64,000 nucleotides of DNA from Stercorarius parasiticus (taxonomy: Eukaryota; Chordata; Aves; Charadriiformes; Stercorariidae), in contig VWZL01000585.1 in the NCBI GenBank assembly GCA_013396915.1, positions 62,001-126,000 of the forward strand. The letters run 5' to 3'. Of the stretch, positions 26,901 through 39,206 are shown piece by piece (the first letter of the stretch is position 1; each line of letters starts with the position of its first letter). Both the position numbers and the translations under genes were made by a program. The notes under the pieces are model-generated. The model made no database searches. It worked only from the letters and a program-made list of their open reading frames with translations, and was not told the DNA's origin.

Positions 26901-27601
26901 GAAAATAAAAGCCTGACCTTCATTGAATGAGTCACTTGGCTCACCCCTGTACTTCTGTTCATTACCGTACAGAGATATAGACAGAAAAAGATCACTGAAA
27001 TCAACAAATGGAACGCGGAGGACAACTTGTCTCAGTAACCGAGATTTGGGATAGATTGTATTAGCACTTGGTAAAATCAAGAGTGAAAAGGCTTCATGCC
27101 TGATGAAATACCGGGATTCCTTAGCCTCTCCTGTCCTTACACTGCATCATCAGTTGATACCACATTAGGGCAGCGTACATGATTTGTGCAGGACACAAAA
27201 CAAAAGAGAAAAAATAAATTAAAAAAAAACCAACTTAGAGAAATGAAAGCAAAATACTGGAGACATTTACCCAAGGAATTGATGGAAAAGTTATCAGCTG
27301 AAACCTTGGAAACTAAAAGCATTAGATGTCTCCAAAAGAGAAAGAATGACTAGGTTGCAATTAGTTGATAGCACCAACACAGCAATGTTAATCATTAGGA
27401 ATAATATGTGGTTTGTACACTCCAGAGTTAGGAATTTTGCGTTGTCCTTACCTGCTTATGATGAAGCAAACAGAAGACAACAGGAACCAGGGCTGAAATT
27501 ATAATCAAAGCAAATATTAAAGTATAAAAAGCCATTTGACAACACGTGAATTTCCTTTGCTGTGGAATATTTCCATTCTCCAGCAAGTTTGGTGCTTCCA
27601 T
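23560..27601 (-). CDS. TNFSF18: TNFSF18 (GITR ligand), three coding exons
   Basis: Type II membrane cytokine of the TNF superfamily, ligand of GITR (TNFRSF18), expected on activated antigen-presenting cells and co-stimulatory for T cells. CDS is the join of 27601-27452, 25153-25123 and 23927-23560, giving 182 residues (human form 177-199). Residues 1-22 are cytoplasmic, about 23-46 form the membrane anchor, 51-80 the stalk and about 81-182 the TNF homology domain. The stalk ELCWAHG aligns with the human EPCMAKFG stalk, and the second cysteine (C81) is also kept, preceded by GP and a tryptophan. The TNF signature is LVIEQRGNYFIYAQ (93-106), with N100 where the family usually has a hydrophobic residue. 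The protein ends YWGLYKM, typical of the last TNF strand. One sequon is present (N63). Introns are 2298 and 1195 bp, phases 0 and 1. The ATG at 27601 has A at -3 and G at +4. Assignment rests on motifs and on synteny with TNFSF4; another TNFSF member is unlikely. Confidence 0.92.
24041..24081. repeat. (ATT)n/(GTT)n simple repeat in TNFSF18 intron 2
   Basis: ATT, ATTT and GTT units run just inside intron 2, about 110 bp from the exon 3 acceptor. Confidence 0.85.
25123..25153 (-). CDS. TNFSF18: TNFSF18 coding exon 2: 31-nt stalk micro-exon
   Basis: Acceptor CTTTCCACAG and donor GTGAGTAT bracket 31 nt. It enters in phase 0 and leaves in phase 1, exactly the phases needed to join exon 1 to exon 3. 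It encodes APELCWAHGS plus the first base of a leucine codon. The spacing of E, C, A and G matches the human GITRL stalk. It is too short for ORF-based gene finding. A competing 35-nt candidate near 25.76 kb was rejected on phase. Confidence 0.88.
26554..26573. repeat. Perfect A9T9 palindrome in TNFSF18 intron 1
   Basis: A 20-bp perfect palindrome, T-A9-T9-A, flanked by CAAT and (after one extra G) ATTG, so the symmetry continues imperfectly outwards. Confidence 0.8.
27452..27601 (-). CDS. TNFSF18: TNFSF18 coding exon 1: cytoplasmic tail and membrane anchor
   Basis: Exactly 50 codons from ATG (27601) to a strong donor CAG|GTAAGG (GT at 27451-27450), phase 0. It encodes a short tail with CC and KF residues and a roughly 24-residue hydrophobic segment ending CLLHHKQ. 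The frame stays open upstream to a GTG at 27694, but no in-frame ATG precedes 27601 in that stretch, and the context of 27601 is good. The real 5' end of the transcript is not visible; it is probably near 27685 if the TATA-like box at 27713-27718 is used. Confidence 0.9.
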
Positions 27602-27679
27602 GATGCTTATCCTCGAGACGGCTGGAGGTGACGATGCAAACAGCACCACAGTCGAGAGAGACACTGTCAGAATTCCCGA

Positions 27680-27865
27680 GGTCCTTATTGCCACAGCAGA
27701 GCATGGGCACGATTATATGCTGAAGATTTCCCCATGCTAATAAAGCCAAGAGGAGGAGCCACAGCATGTTTCGTCACTAGCCCGGACTAAGAGGCATTTC
27801 CTCGTGAAACTGAGGCAGAGAACTTTCATTTGGCTCCTGGCCCAGAATGACTAAAATGAAACTCC
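27680..27865 (-). promoter_or_regulatory. Probable TNFSF18 proximal promoter
   Basis: Upstream of the TNFSF18 ATG there is a TATA-like CATATAATC (TATA core at 27713-27718). About 6 bp further upstream lies a kappaB-like decamer GGGGAAATCT (27733-27724; 8 of 10 match to GGGRNNYYCC). At 27848-27862 the plus strand reads TGACTAA, three bases, then GAAAC, resembling an AP-1 site next to an IRF half-site. An ETS-like GAGGAA core (minus strand) lies near 27800. The spacing predicts a start near 27685 and an 85-nt leader without upstream ATGs. These are motif matches only; no expression evidence can be read from sequence. Confidence 0.45.
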
Positions 27866-30800
27866 GGCAACAGGCTGCAGGGGCACTGAAAAGCACCTCA
27901 GACTTTCACACAAGGAGTCAAGTTTACAAACTCTCCAGCAAACATGAAGTGAAGGGATGAGGTGCCAAGCAGAGGAACCTCCTGGTGACTGTGTATGACC
28001 TGCTTTGGTCTCCACAGGTACCAGTGTTTTTTATGGCTGAGAGGTTGGCGTCAGATGAAATATGTTTCTCATTTTGACAGCACGGATTTGAGCGCTGATG
28101 ACAGAAGGGCATTTTTGCAGTTCCCTGAGGACATGATTCATGCAGTAAAAGTGAAACTACACACACTTAAAAACATGACTGCAAGCAAGGACTGCTGTGG
28201 AGCCACAAGCGGCAATGGAAAGAGTTGCATGCGACCACCAGCCTTGACTTCCACACCGATGCCATTCGAGGAGAAAGAGGGAGAGTAGGAAAAGAGTTGC
28301 AATTTTGTAAATAGCTTTCAATTTGCAGTTTGAAATGAGTTGGCCCATTTTCAAAGTCCTCCAAAAATAATTTTGGGGTTTGCCCTTTGTATTTTTTCTT
28401 AGCTACTTTTTGAATTCCTTACTGTGGGAACAAAATTGTGAGTTAGGAGTTGTGTAGGGGAGGCAAAAAAAAAGATAAAGGAAAGAAAAAGGAGATAGGT
28501 ATGAGAAGTAAAACACACCTAAGAGAAATATAACTTTAATTGTCAACGTTGAAATTAGTTTCTATTTTTACACTCTGCACATTCTTTTGAATTTTCTTTC
28601 AATATGAAAAAAGTGTTCTTTGTTGGTGATTGTTTAAAAAAAGAAATTCTGACACACAAAGATGTCACTTAGAGATCTCTGCCAGCTCTGCTGTGCTCCC
28701 TTGCCAGAGATGGGATACATGGAAAATGTCATTTATACACTTTAGTCTTGCTTCTGCTCTTCTCCCTCCTCTTCCCAACCTGCAGAAGAAGCCTCAGCTC
28801 TTCCAGAACCAAAGTTAAATATCTGTATCTTGCAGAGGGGTGGAATGGAAACAGAAAACTGGAAAGGGCACAAGAACAAAACTAAAAAACCTGAACTGTT
28901 GTGTTAATACTCCACTTAATCTTTTGAATTCTCAGCTGTATAGTGGGTGCTTAGCATGCATTTAATTTAGGGTGAGACAGAGGGAAACCTGCTTGTGCCT
29001 GCCTACAGAAAACTGCTGAGCTGCTGGGGAGCTCCTGGCCATGCTGCTGCCGGTATGGGAGGACGTGCCATCGCCAGCCCAAAGCCACCCACCACTTTCC
29101 TGGCTTCTTGCAGTCAAACCCAGAGCTTCTCAGAGGAAAGATGGGCAGGAGTTACACCGGGTGAAGCTAAACGTGGGAGGGCAGTGATGGAGGCAGCAGC
29201 TAACTGCCTGCTGGCCCCTGACAGGGTTTTTTGCCCCTCAGGGCACACTTTGGGGCAGGTTCAGGGTAAGCTGTGGGAAAGAAAAGCCCCAGAGACTCTC
29301 AATGTGACTTTCCTGTGCTCCCACCACCCCTCCCCAGCCCATATAGGTTTTCTGCCTGCCTTGGTAGTGACTCCACATGACTAATGTAAAGGAGACAGGG
29401 TACTTTCCACAAAGTGCTTCCTACAGAAAGCAATTACGGACTTGGCCTGTGTGGGGAGACCTATTAACCTCTATGACATACGCCTTCCTCTGAACCCTGC
29501 CCTGGTGTGACCCCAGGGAAGAGCAAATGACTGTCCCTACACCAGCCCCATTCCCCTCTCCAGTAAATAATTGGTTCATTTATGCAGGAGTCCCTGCTGA
29601 TCCAGCTGTTCCTCTAAGCAGGACCAATCCCTGCAGTCACCCTGAAATGCAGCAACACCAGTATGACAAATACATACCGCCAGTGGCAAACGCGAATTGT
29701 TCATGGACAGAGAGCCTGCTTCTCCCTGGGGACAGCCGCTGGCTGGTTTAGAAGCCCTGCTTTGACCCGCATTGGCCTGCGGCTCCAACCCCACAGCCCC
29801 AGACGCTAAGCTTGCCACTTGTTAAACTCCTGGCTTTAACCACAAAAAAAGACCTAAGCAATCTTCATTTTAAAGCATGCAAATGAGACTTCCTGTGACA
29901 TCCCATGTAGCGCAGATGCAGCAAAGGGTCTAAAAGGAGGTATATTTAAAAAAAAACAAACCAAAACAAGAAAATATCGCAAGAAGAAAAGAAGATCCAC
30001 CAACAGCAATTTCAGCAACTTTTTTTTTTAACCTGCAAAACAACTACCTTTTTTTGTTCAAGCAAAAAATTATCATTGCTACCACAAATAGAGCTCAGGG
30101 GAAGAAAATGTCAGTCCCAGTACCCAAAATTTGCCAGTTATTTACATTAATACAGAGTTAAAATGGGAAGGTTTGTATAGGGGAGGGAACCTACAGGATT
30201 GATAAAGGGCTGGAGTTGAATACTTCCAGACTTTGAACATGTATTTCACTTGGTGGAGTCCAGATAGTATTATATTTATTTTTATTAATTACATCATGTT
30301 ATATAAGCATGGATAAAGTAGCTTGTGTGACTCACTGTTAAGTGGCAGCACCGAAGGCCTGTGGCCAGGGACTGTAAATTTGCCTTTCCATCATGTTATC
30401 TGTAAACGTACTGCCTGGTGCATGGCGGGGAGAGAACCCCGGTGCTGCAGCACCGTGCCAGGATCCCAGTGATGCCACAAGCCCTGAGCATGGCTGGAGG
30501 AGCCCTGGCAGGAGTCAGCAAGCGTCAGCCTTTCGTTCTGCAGTTCCCACCAGCCTCAGCCAGACTTGGGAGCTGTGACAGCACTGTTTAAATTCGGGCT
30601 TTCTTTTTCTTTGCAAGAATATTTATGGCTGCATCTCAACTGTATTTTCCCTACAGGCCCCAGCAGTTTTTGTTCAGCCGGTGTTTAACCATGTTACCCC
30701 CAGTTAAAAAACAGACTTAGACTAAGCCCAGCAGATCAGAGGATGTGATCACCACCACATTTGGGCTCATTTTCTTCCTCATTTCTTGTCACTTCTCAAA

Positions 30801-33800
30801 AGTAGCCTTAGGTCTCGAAATACGATTTTGCAATGAATATGTTTATTGACAGGCACCCACCATATGCTGGTCTTGTCCTTCCTTTCCTTTCTTTTCTATC
30901 TTCTAACAGCCTGTTAGGAAGGGATGGAAAAACTTCCAGCATAGAAACAACTGCACTCCATACGAAGGAGCAGGATGTGATTCTTGCCTGCCTTTTCTCC
31001 CTCGCTTCCCTTTCCTAGTTTCCTTAAAGGGAAAGTGTTTGACAGGCATCACACTAGCAACATCACAGCTCACAATACATGCAATTTATCTCTAGCCTTT
31101 GAATTTCCATTGTGTTGGAGTGCATGGGTGCAGGCATTTGACTCTTTGCCAATTTTAAAATATGAAATATCTGGTTAGCTGATTAAAGCAGAATGGGAAA
31201 TTCATGTCCTCAACTTCTGTGCAGTCCAAAGCTCATTTCCTCTGCCTAAGCCTGGCCCTGGGGACTTGCGGTAATTGCATGGCTGAGGCATGTCACGGGA
31301 CTCGCAGACTTACCACCGCATATTCAGGCGGGAGCCTTCCATTAGCCTGATGCTATGTGACAACATTCAATAGTGTGTTTGTCCTAGCCCTTCTCGTTCA
31401 GACATGAGACTGTGCTTCGCAATCTGTCCCTGGGGAGCTGTTTTTCAAAGCCTCAGCAGTCACAGAATCCTGTGCGTTCTTCATCGTCAAATCTTAGCAC
31501 CACCCAGTATAAGTATGAAGTTTGCCTTAACCCTGGGGTAAGTTTTCCAAGTCCTCACCAGCTTGTTTTCAATGATAGCAAAGGTTGCCCTGTCTTTACT
31601 TTGTGGCACAGACTTTCTTTATGTGTGTTTGTGGGAAGACTGGCGTGTTTCCAGTTGCTACAGCTTTCCAAGGATATGAGAGAGGCTTAAGAAGCACAGA
31701 AAAGTCCTAGTGGAGTTTCAGCCCCAGTTTACAGGAGCAGAGAAAAAGAAAGATTGAGAGATCCTGAATTTCAGATCTATCTGTTGGATCGAGTGGGCGG
31801 ACATTACTGCTGTCCTTGTTTCCCTTGAACTAAGCGTTTTGGAGGGGCAAACAAAATCATTGGGCAAAACTAAAAAATTGGCTGCCATTGGGACAATGAA
31901 CCATGGCAAGATGCCTTGTCAGTGCAGCCCATGGGCACATTCCCATGCTTCACAGCTGCAGATGCTGGGTTTGTCCCAGAGCTGGAGCGGGGACAGCAGC
32001 GGTGAGCCCCACAGTGGGAATCCCTGGCATTAGGCACAAAGGAAGCAACCAGTCCACGCTGGCACCCTGTCCTGGCAGCCACTGCAGGCCAGTGCGGTTC
32101 CTGCTGAAGCAGGCTGAAGCGCCTGTGTGCCTTGCTTGGTGTTGCCTTCTGGTACCCGCAACCACCACCTGCTAAAAGTACTCTTCTAAAATGTGGGCAA
32201 GCTGCAGTGAAACCTCTGATGTTGGGTAATCGCTGCAAACACCTAATGTATCTCTCTGATTCAGGCTTCATTTGCTTTAAGGCCTAACCGTTGCTAGAAG
32301 TGTGTGACTCCATGCCTGATAGTGAAAATGTCTTGCTTTGATTAGGCTGTGCTGAGTGTGCACACCAGCACCCATGGCGGCTCAGTGGGAAGCTTACCAC
32401 TCCAGATGTGTGCTTTGGACCCCGCCACGGGACCAATAGCCACTGGGTGGTCTACCCAAGCTAGCACCGAGCTAGCATGGGTGCAGAGCAGGGACATGGG
32501 GGTGATGGTCTGACAAGAAGCACTTTTTGCACTGGTGTTGGCCAAAGGGCCCTGCTGGTGTTAGGAGGACAGCAGTAGTTATCAGAAAAGCCTGGAGTGT
32601 TTCTCGCTGTTGTTTTTTCCAGAACACAGTTCTTTACCTCAGTACAATGGCCAAATTTTCAACTTAGCAAACTCTCCCTCCTTAAATACAGCTTGTGGTC
32701 TTCCTAGAGCACAGCCTTCTCCCAGCTGTTTGTGAGGCTCCTCTGATTTTGCCTTACGCTGCCAGTGAAGCAGTGGCGCTTCCGAGGTTGACGGCTGGGC
32801 TGAGCCCGGCAAGAAGGACTGTGACTCCCATATGGTACGGCTGCCTGCAGTGCAGGGGGAGATTCCTCCGGGGCCTTGGAGGGACCCCAGGCACATGAGC
32901 TTCCCCCAAAGCACAGCTGTTGGAGAGATGTCTGTGCTTGAGCTGAGGACTACAGGCTGTGCCAAATTTGGGATGTTCCTACCTACGTTTTTCCCTCGGC
33001 AAAGCACTCTCGGTGTTAAAGACTTGTGTCTCGTTTATTGTCTGCCTTCAGTTTCTATCCAATATATTTCACTTGGCTGCTGGCTGCCAGGTTAGTGAGT
33101 GGTAGGATCTGAATAGTGACTGATTTCAGGGGTGGGTGAAGCAATGGCTGCATAAATGGGACCTTAGACAGAAAGTTGTCCTCTGTGTAGCTGATGTTAT
33201 GACCAGGGATTGGAGCCTTAATCCAGCAAAACCAGCAGCTCCTGGAAGAAGGCTGGAGGCAGCTCCAGGCCACGAGGTGATGAGCAGCATGTCCTCTGAG
33301 GAGAGCTGTGGGAATGGGAGGGGTGGGAATAGGGTGAGTGCAATTCCCACCTGACATCCACAGCAGACTGTCATAATTCCAGAGGATTTACTAACACGGA
33401 CTGATGTTTTGTGTTTGAAATGTTCCATTGCACAACAGATGCTTCTGATTTTGGTTTTCCGAAAGCTGTGATTCCTTATTCCTGTTCAGAGCTTTTTATC
33501 TGTGAGCATTTCTGCTGATGCACAATATCAGCACTGCTTCTACGTCTTCCCATGGAGGCAGCGCAGGTTCAGGGCTGGAGGCACCTCTCCGCCAGCAGCA
33601 GGGTTGGCCCAGGGTTTGGTCTGGCTCTCTGGCCATGCTCAGCTCACCTCTTTGCTGTGTTGCTGGGTGTGAAAAGGCAGAGACTCGCTGTCCATTCAGT
33701 TTGTGTGTTGACTGCAAGATGGCAAAGTCAGCCTGTGTTTCGTGGTAGGCTCTTGAGAACAGAGGGGAAGGGGGTGGTGGTACGTGCTGACTTTTTGCAT

Positions 33801-35149
33801 CAAATGAAGTGTCTCCCTACTGCAACATGAGCAAGATCGGGGTGCCCTGCCTGGCCTGCCTTCCTCCTGCTGGCACTTGAATACATCACAAAATTTGCAA
33901 GGTGCAGCATATGCGGACGGTGGGAAAGGGAGAGGGGAGAGGATTATGCTGGCTTTTGTCAAACTGGATTTAATTGTAACTGGGAACAAGCTGTTGCAGG
34001 TCTCCCAGCTTCACCCAATTCACCTGTCCCCTGTGTTTTCTCTCTCCACGTAATTTCTTTTTACTGGTGCCAGGTGTGAGTGTCAGGTGGGCCAGCCCAC
34101 AAAACAGGGCTGCACTATTGAGCTTACTCCTCTGCTTCTGCACTTGTCATCTCTCCCAGTAGCCTCCTTTGCTTTCCACCTCTGCACTCTTATTTTGGAG
34201 TTAATGTTCGCTTTCTCTTGGTCTCCCTTAACCAGTAGCAATGTAGGATGGTGTTGTCATATGTAAATACTACAGATGATGCATCCTCTACCCTCCTTCT
34301 TCCTTTCCTTTTGCCAGCTTTCCTCTGCTTTCCCTCCCAAAGGTTTTTCTGGTTTGTATTTTCCATTTATGAGCATTTTATCATCATGAAAGCCAGATCT
34401 GCCACTGGTGCTCCACTGAAGGTAACAACTCTCCTCTGATGCAGCTGATAGAGCTACCATGACAAACTTGTGTGAGGCATAGGTGGTCCCATACCTCGGT
34501 GTTTCCCAGCAGGGACTTCACCAAGTGGTGGGAAATTCCACGTTCTCTATTACATGTGCAAGCAGCCCAGGGTTCTAGCTTCTGTGAACCCAGCGTTTGC
34601 TGGTTGTCAGCCCTTGTACTAGTGTGGTGAGGTTCTCTCTGACACACACGAGCATTTTGTTTCTTTGGGGTGTGTTTGTACCGGGTCAGTTCCTCCTGCT
34701 TCTTCCCAACCATTACGCAGCACGCATTTTGTGAGGTCACACCATCACCTTGGGCAGTGTGTCCAGGCTGCTGTGATTACTCTTCTAGGTAGAAGTGAAC
34801 ATGCAACAAAACAAAGAAGGAAGGTTTTGTGTGGTAATATGTTCAGGACAAGCAGCAGGGGTGCAGGCTCTGCCTCTTCTATGCTGCTCTAAGATTTGCT
34901 CCTCTAAATAGCAGGGAGAAGCAAGCCTTGCTTTGTACCTGCTTCTAAGTTTGCACTGAGCACGTGAGGTCCCTGAGATGCAGTGGTGTCACCCAAAGCA
35001 AACTGCAAGAACAGCAGCCCTGCATCTCCTCTCCATAGGAGACCAAATCGCTACTACTAACGCAGTGACTGGTGTGAAGACTAGTTCTGTCTATCCCAGG
35101 TCACCCATCTCAGAGGGATCTCTGCAGAATCATCATCATCACTTCATTG
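27866..35149. other. Intergenic between TNFSF18 and a CR1 copy
   Basis: About 7.3 kb without a recognised gene or transposon. The longest frames (129 codons at 28995, 133 at 31870) lie in moderately GC-rich sequence and show no domain. Distal TNFSF18 regulatory sites may be here but cannot be identified by eye. Confidence 0.5.
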
Positions 35150-35733
35150 ATGAGTACTGTGTACATCCCTCTTCATTCGAGTACTGTGTTCAGTTCTGGG
35201 CCCCTCTGTACAAGAGAGACACTGAAATGCTGGAGCACATCCAGAGGAGAGCTACCAAGCTGGTGAGGGGTCTGCAGACCAAGCCGTAGGAGGAGAGGTT
35301 GAGGGAACTGGGCATGTTTAGTTTGGAGAAGAGGAGGCTGAGGGGAGACCTCATTGCCCTCTACAACTACCTGAAAGGAGGCTGCAGAGAGGTGGGTGTT
35401 GGCCTCTTCTCCCAGGTGAATAATGACAGGACCAGAGGAAAGGGTCTGAAGTTGCAGCAGGGGAGGTTTAGATTAGATACTAGGAAGAATTACTTTACTG
35501 AAAAAGCGGTCAGGCACTGGAACAGCCTGCCCAGGGAGGTGGTTGAGTCGCCATCCCTAGAGGTATTTAAGAAACGTGTAGATTTGGCACCTCAGGGCAT
35601 GCTCTAGTGACAGAGATTGTAGGGTTTGGGGTTTGTTTGTTTTTTGTTTTGTTTTTTTTTTTATGTGTGTGTGTATGGTTGGACTCGATGATCTCAAAGG
35701 TCCTTTCCAACCATGAAGGTTCTGTGATTCTAT
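35150..35733 (+). repeat. CR1 LINE fragment, 3' part
   Basis: Plus-oriented. It carries RT-ORF C-terminal sequence in two frames separated by a TAG at 35287 ([18 protein letters not shown], then [20 protein letters not shown]) and the tail ending GATTCTATGA. A T/G-rich run (about 35630-35676) has expanded between the end of the ORF and the tail. The left edge is unclear: GAGTACTGTGT occurs twice, near 35151 and 35179. Confidence 0.93.
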
Positions 35734-38700
35734 GAGACTCCTCCATGGCCACAGACACTAGGGTTTCTTTTTCTTCCTTGCCAAGCCCAAAGGTAAGAGA
35801 GATTCTTGAGAGGATCCCATCTCATCTTAAGCAGCCTCACCAGTTTCCTTCTAGGCTTAAACCAAGAAAGTGTCCTAGCAGGTCTCTGGATTTCCTACTT
35901 GCTCCTTCAGTTTGCTCCCCTCACAGCTATCATAAACATGGCCTAAATGCTGGAAGCTGACTCTCTTCATGCACCATTTGAGAAGAGATTTCCAGAAGTG
36001 CTTCTTGTGATCCTTGCAGACGCTAGCTGAGAGCTGAAGTGTGGTGTTAAACATGCTTGCTGGTCTGGAGCTGAAAAGCAGCAAGGTGTGCTTGGCTGCT
36101 CTGAAGCTGAAATATTTCGTGACTGAATAAGCATTTTAGAACCTGGGACTCTTCACCAGAATTTATTTAGGAAAATTTTTCAAAAACTTCTGGACTCCTG
36201 TGGTATCATGTGAATTACCCCAGAATCACATTTTACACAGGTATGCAGTCAGTTGGATTTCTGTGCAAGAGGCTTCTTGGGCTTCCTCGTATGGTTCTTG
36301 TCTGCCCTGTGCATGTTTTTGAATAGAGTGTGGTTAAGAATTAGTGATTGACAACTTGGAAACCTGTATCTGATATCCTTGAAAAATCAGTAAAGTAAGA
36401 GTAATCTGAGGAACACTAGAAAATCTTGGCTGTAGCGTCTCCTCTAGAATTGCTTTTTCCCATGTGAGTTTAGAACTACGTTTTTCCTGGTGTGTGATAA
36501 AATTATGCATTGCGTGTTGTGACATCGGATGCCCTCCAGCTGTGATGCTTTTACCAGCAGCCTCTAGTTTCTAAAGCCTTCCTCTGGAGTGACAGCAATT
36601 TGCTGTCATCTTTCCTTTCCCTGCCAGCTTTAGTCTGATTCTCTCTGCTCTGCTTCCTGCTGAGTGCAGCAGCAACAGCAGCTGTGCAGGAGGCGAAATG
36701 GGAGCTTTTGAAGGGACTTTGACATAGATCCAAGTATGAGGGGGTTTGGGTGAGTCTGTCCTAGGTTGAGCCTGTGAAATGATGCCAGCTTTCCCTGGGA
36801 ACTGTCTCCCTCCCCCCATACTTATTTCCCCCTCATCAGCGCATGGCGAGAGGGGTGCCCTAACTTGGAGCTGGGCAGTATCCACAAATATCCCCTAGGA
36901 ATTTTTGTTTGAGGAAGAAGAAGAGCCTGTAACTCTGACCAGCTTCCATTCAGTAGGAAGAACAAAAAGCAATTGTCTTGTTTTATGCCCACTCTGTTCT
37001 CCTACTTCTTTCCTGTGAAAATGCATGTGTCAGACACAATCTGACGGTGGAGTTATATTTAACCACTTTCTTTTCCCTGTTCTCTAATTAACTCTTATTT
37101 TTCCTACAGTGGTAATGCCTGTAAATACTAACTGTTAAAGCAGCCAATTTGCAAACTGTCAGAAACGGGGACAGGAAAAAAATCTCAGCAAAGGAAGCAA
37201 CACAAAGGCAATGGCAGCACCATGTGGTTTGGATACTACTACATTGCGACAAGGCTTGAGTGTCTTCATCAGCATAATGAAAAAGAATAAAACACAGAGA
37301 AACCATAGAGCAATATTAATTATCTTTGAATGTGTTCTCAGGGTGTGCCAGTGGTTAGAGGTGGGTAAGGGTGGCCCTTTGGGCCAGGGATGTAGGTCCA
37401 AGTTTGGTGATATGCCTGCTCCAGGCCCTTGGAAGTGCTTGCTCAGAGCTAAGGGTGTTGGGGCCATCTAAGCTGTCGGTGCTCTTTGAGGAGGGTTGTA
37501 CAGATGACAGTTTGAGTCTCATGTTGCAAATGCTACTTTGTGAAGGAATTGAGAATCTCCATCACAGAGCCCACGCATTCCCTTTGCCCAAGTCCTGCAT
37601 TGAGACTGAAAAACGAGTAGGAGCCTCCAGATAGGGAGGTACTTCTCTGTCTGAAACCCTGTAGTAAAATGGTGATTTGTTTGGTCCAGAAGGCTACAGA
37701 GTGCTTCCCGATTCCCCAGCCGTTGTCACTTGGGTTGGAAAAGGCAGTGCAACCTTACTCTCTGCTCTGCTTCCTCTTGCTGCAGAAGCTGGGGAGCTGT
37801 AGCATGAGACTGTGAGCATCAGCAGAAACGGCGTGAATGGGATGGGGTGGAAAAAGTTCTAATTATGGCACAAGGTCTTCTAAAGAGGCCAAATAGAGAA
37901 GTGGTTGGTCCCATGTTTGTGCTCTCCTCACCCACTGAGTACCAGTGGTCTTGGCTTAGCTAGAAAATTGTGTGGTTCTGCACTGGCCTCGGAATGTCTG
38001 TTTGACTCAATTCTTTTGCAGACAGATGGGTGAGTTAGTTCTCAAGTCTCAGTAAAGCTGTCCCAGAAAGTCGGTGCTTGTTCTCTCCTTCATCTGTAAG
38101 CATTGCATGCTCCAGGGAGGTCCTCTGCCCCCTCACCTCCTCCCATGGCAGAAGCACTAGTACTTGAATGGTACCTAAAAGGAATTTGTCTAAACTGCTC
38201 TTAAAGACCCCAAAGAGGCCCTCTGTTCTAGGACGTCAGTCTCCTTAAAAATGTGGAGTTTCTCCTCAGCCTCCCATGGGCTCCCAGATTAAGCCTGTGG
38301 CCCCTTTTGTGTCCACCATGGGCACAGAGAAAAGATTATTCCTTTCTCTTCGCATCAGTCATTCACAGACCTGATATCTGTCCAGAGGACACTGGGACTC
38401 TCGGGAGATGTTTTCTACACCTCCAAATATCCCGGTTTTCATTGGGATTATGTGTGACTGATTCTGAAAGGGGGGGCAATATTTGGGACTAGTCACAGCT
38501 CTCCCACACGTCTTCAAACCTTCCTGTACAGCGTGATGTCTGCCTTTTCCAGTGAATGTCATCTTCAGCCTGGTCCCAACACACTGTAAACCCCAGATGC
38601 TTTTCTCTCAGACGGTTTGCTCCTTATTGCATTTCATTGGAGATCATTCCTGCATAGGTAGAATATAAGCTTGCATGTTCTTTCTGAATTGCGTCTCATT

Positions 38701-38879
38701 TTTTCAGAGCTTCTCTCCAGATGTCCAGATCACTTGAACTTCACCCTGCCCTTCTGTATCACTCCTGGGTTTGTGTCCAGGATTGAGAGCCTGCTCTTGT
38801 TCTTCTATACGCAGCCCCTCATGTAGCACAGTAATCTGAATCAATCGTGGGGTCTCACTGTAGGAAAGGCTTTCAATAT
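35734..38879. other. Intergenic, nothing recognised
   Basis: Only short shadow frames. There is no repeat I can name. Confidence 0.5.
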
Positions 38880-39206
38880 TTAAAGAGGCTTATAAGAAAG
38901 ATGGGGACAGACTTTTTAGTAGGGCCTGTAGTGATAAGACACGGGGTAATGGCTTTAAACTAAAAGAAGGTAGATTCAGACTAGATATAAGAAAGAAATT
39001 TTTTACAGTGAGGATGGTGAAACGCTGGCACAGATTGCCCAGAGAGGTGGTAGATGCCCCATCCCTGGGAACATTCAAGACCAGGCTTGACAGGGCTCTG
39101 AGCAACCTGATCGAGTTCAAGATGTCCCTGCTCATTGCAGGGAGGAATTGGACTAGCTGACCTTTAAAGGTCGCTTCCAACCCAAACCATTCTGTGATTC
39201 TATGAT
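38880..39206 (+). repeat. CR1 LINE fragment, 3' end
   Basis: Plus-oriented and about 330 bp. It is more diverged than the copy at 35150, with the ORF end (GGTGGTAGATGCCCCATCCC), GGAATTGGACTAGCTGACC and the tail CATTCTGTGATTCTATGA. The minus-strand frame across it is only a shadow. Confidence 0.93.

Noticed and set aside
27602..27694. An N-terminal extension of TNFSF18 to 27694.
   Set aside because: The apparent start there is a GTG, not ATG. The ATG at 27601 has a strong context and gives a tail of normal length.
27995..28288. A 97-codon plus-strand frame divergent from TNFSF18, considered as a bidirectional-promoter gene.
   Set aside because: No recognisable domain, no CpG-rich promoter, and it is close to chance length.
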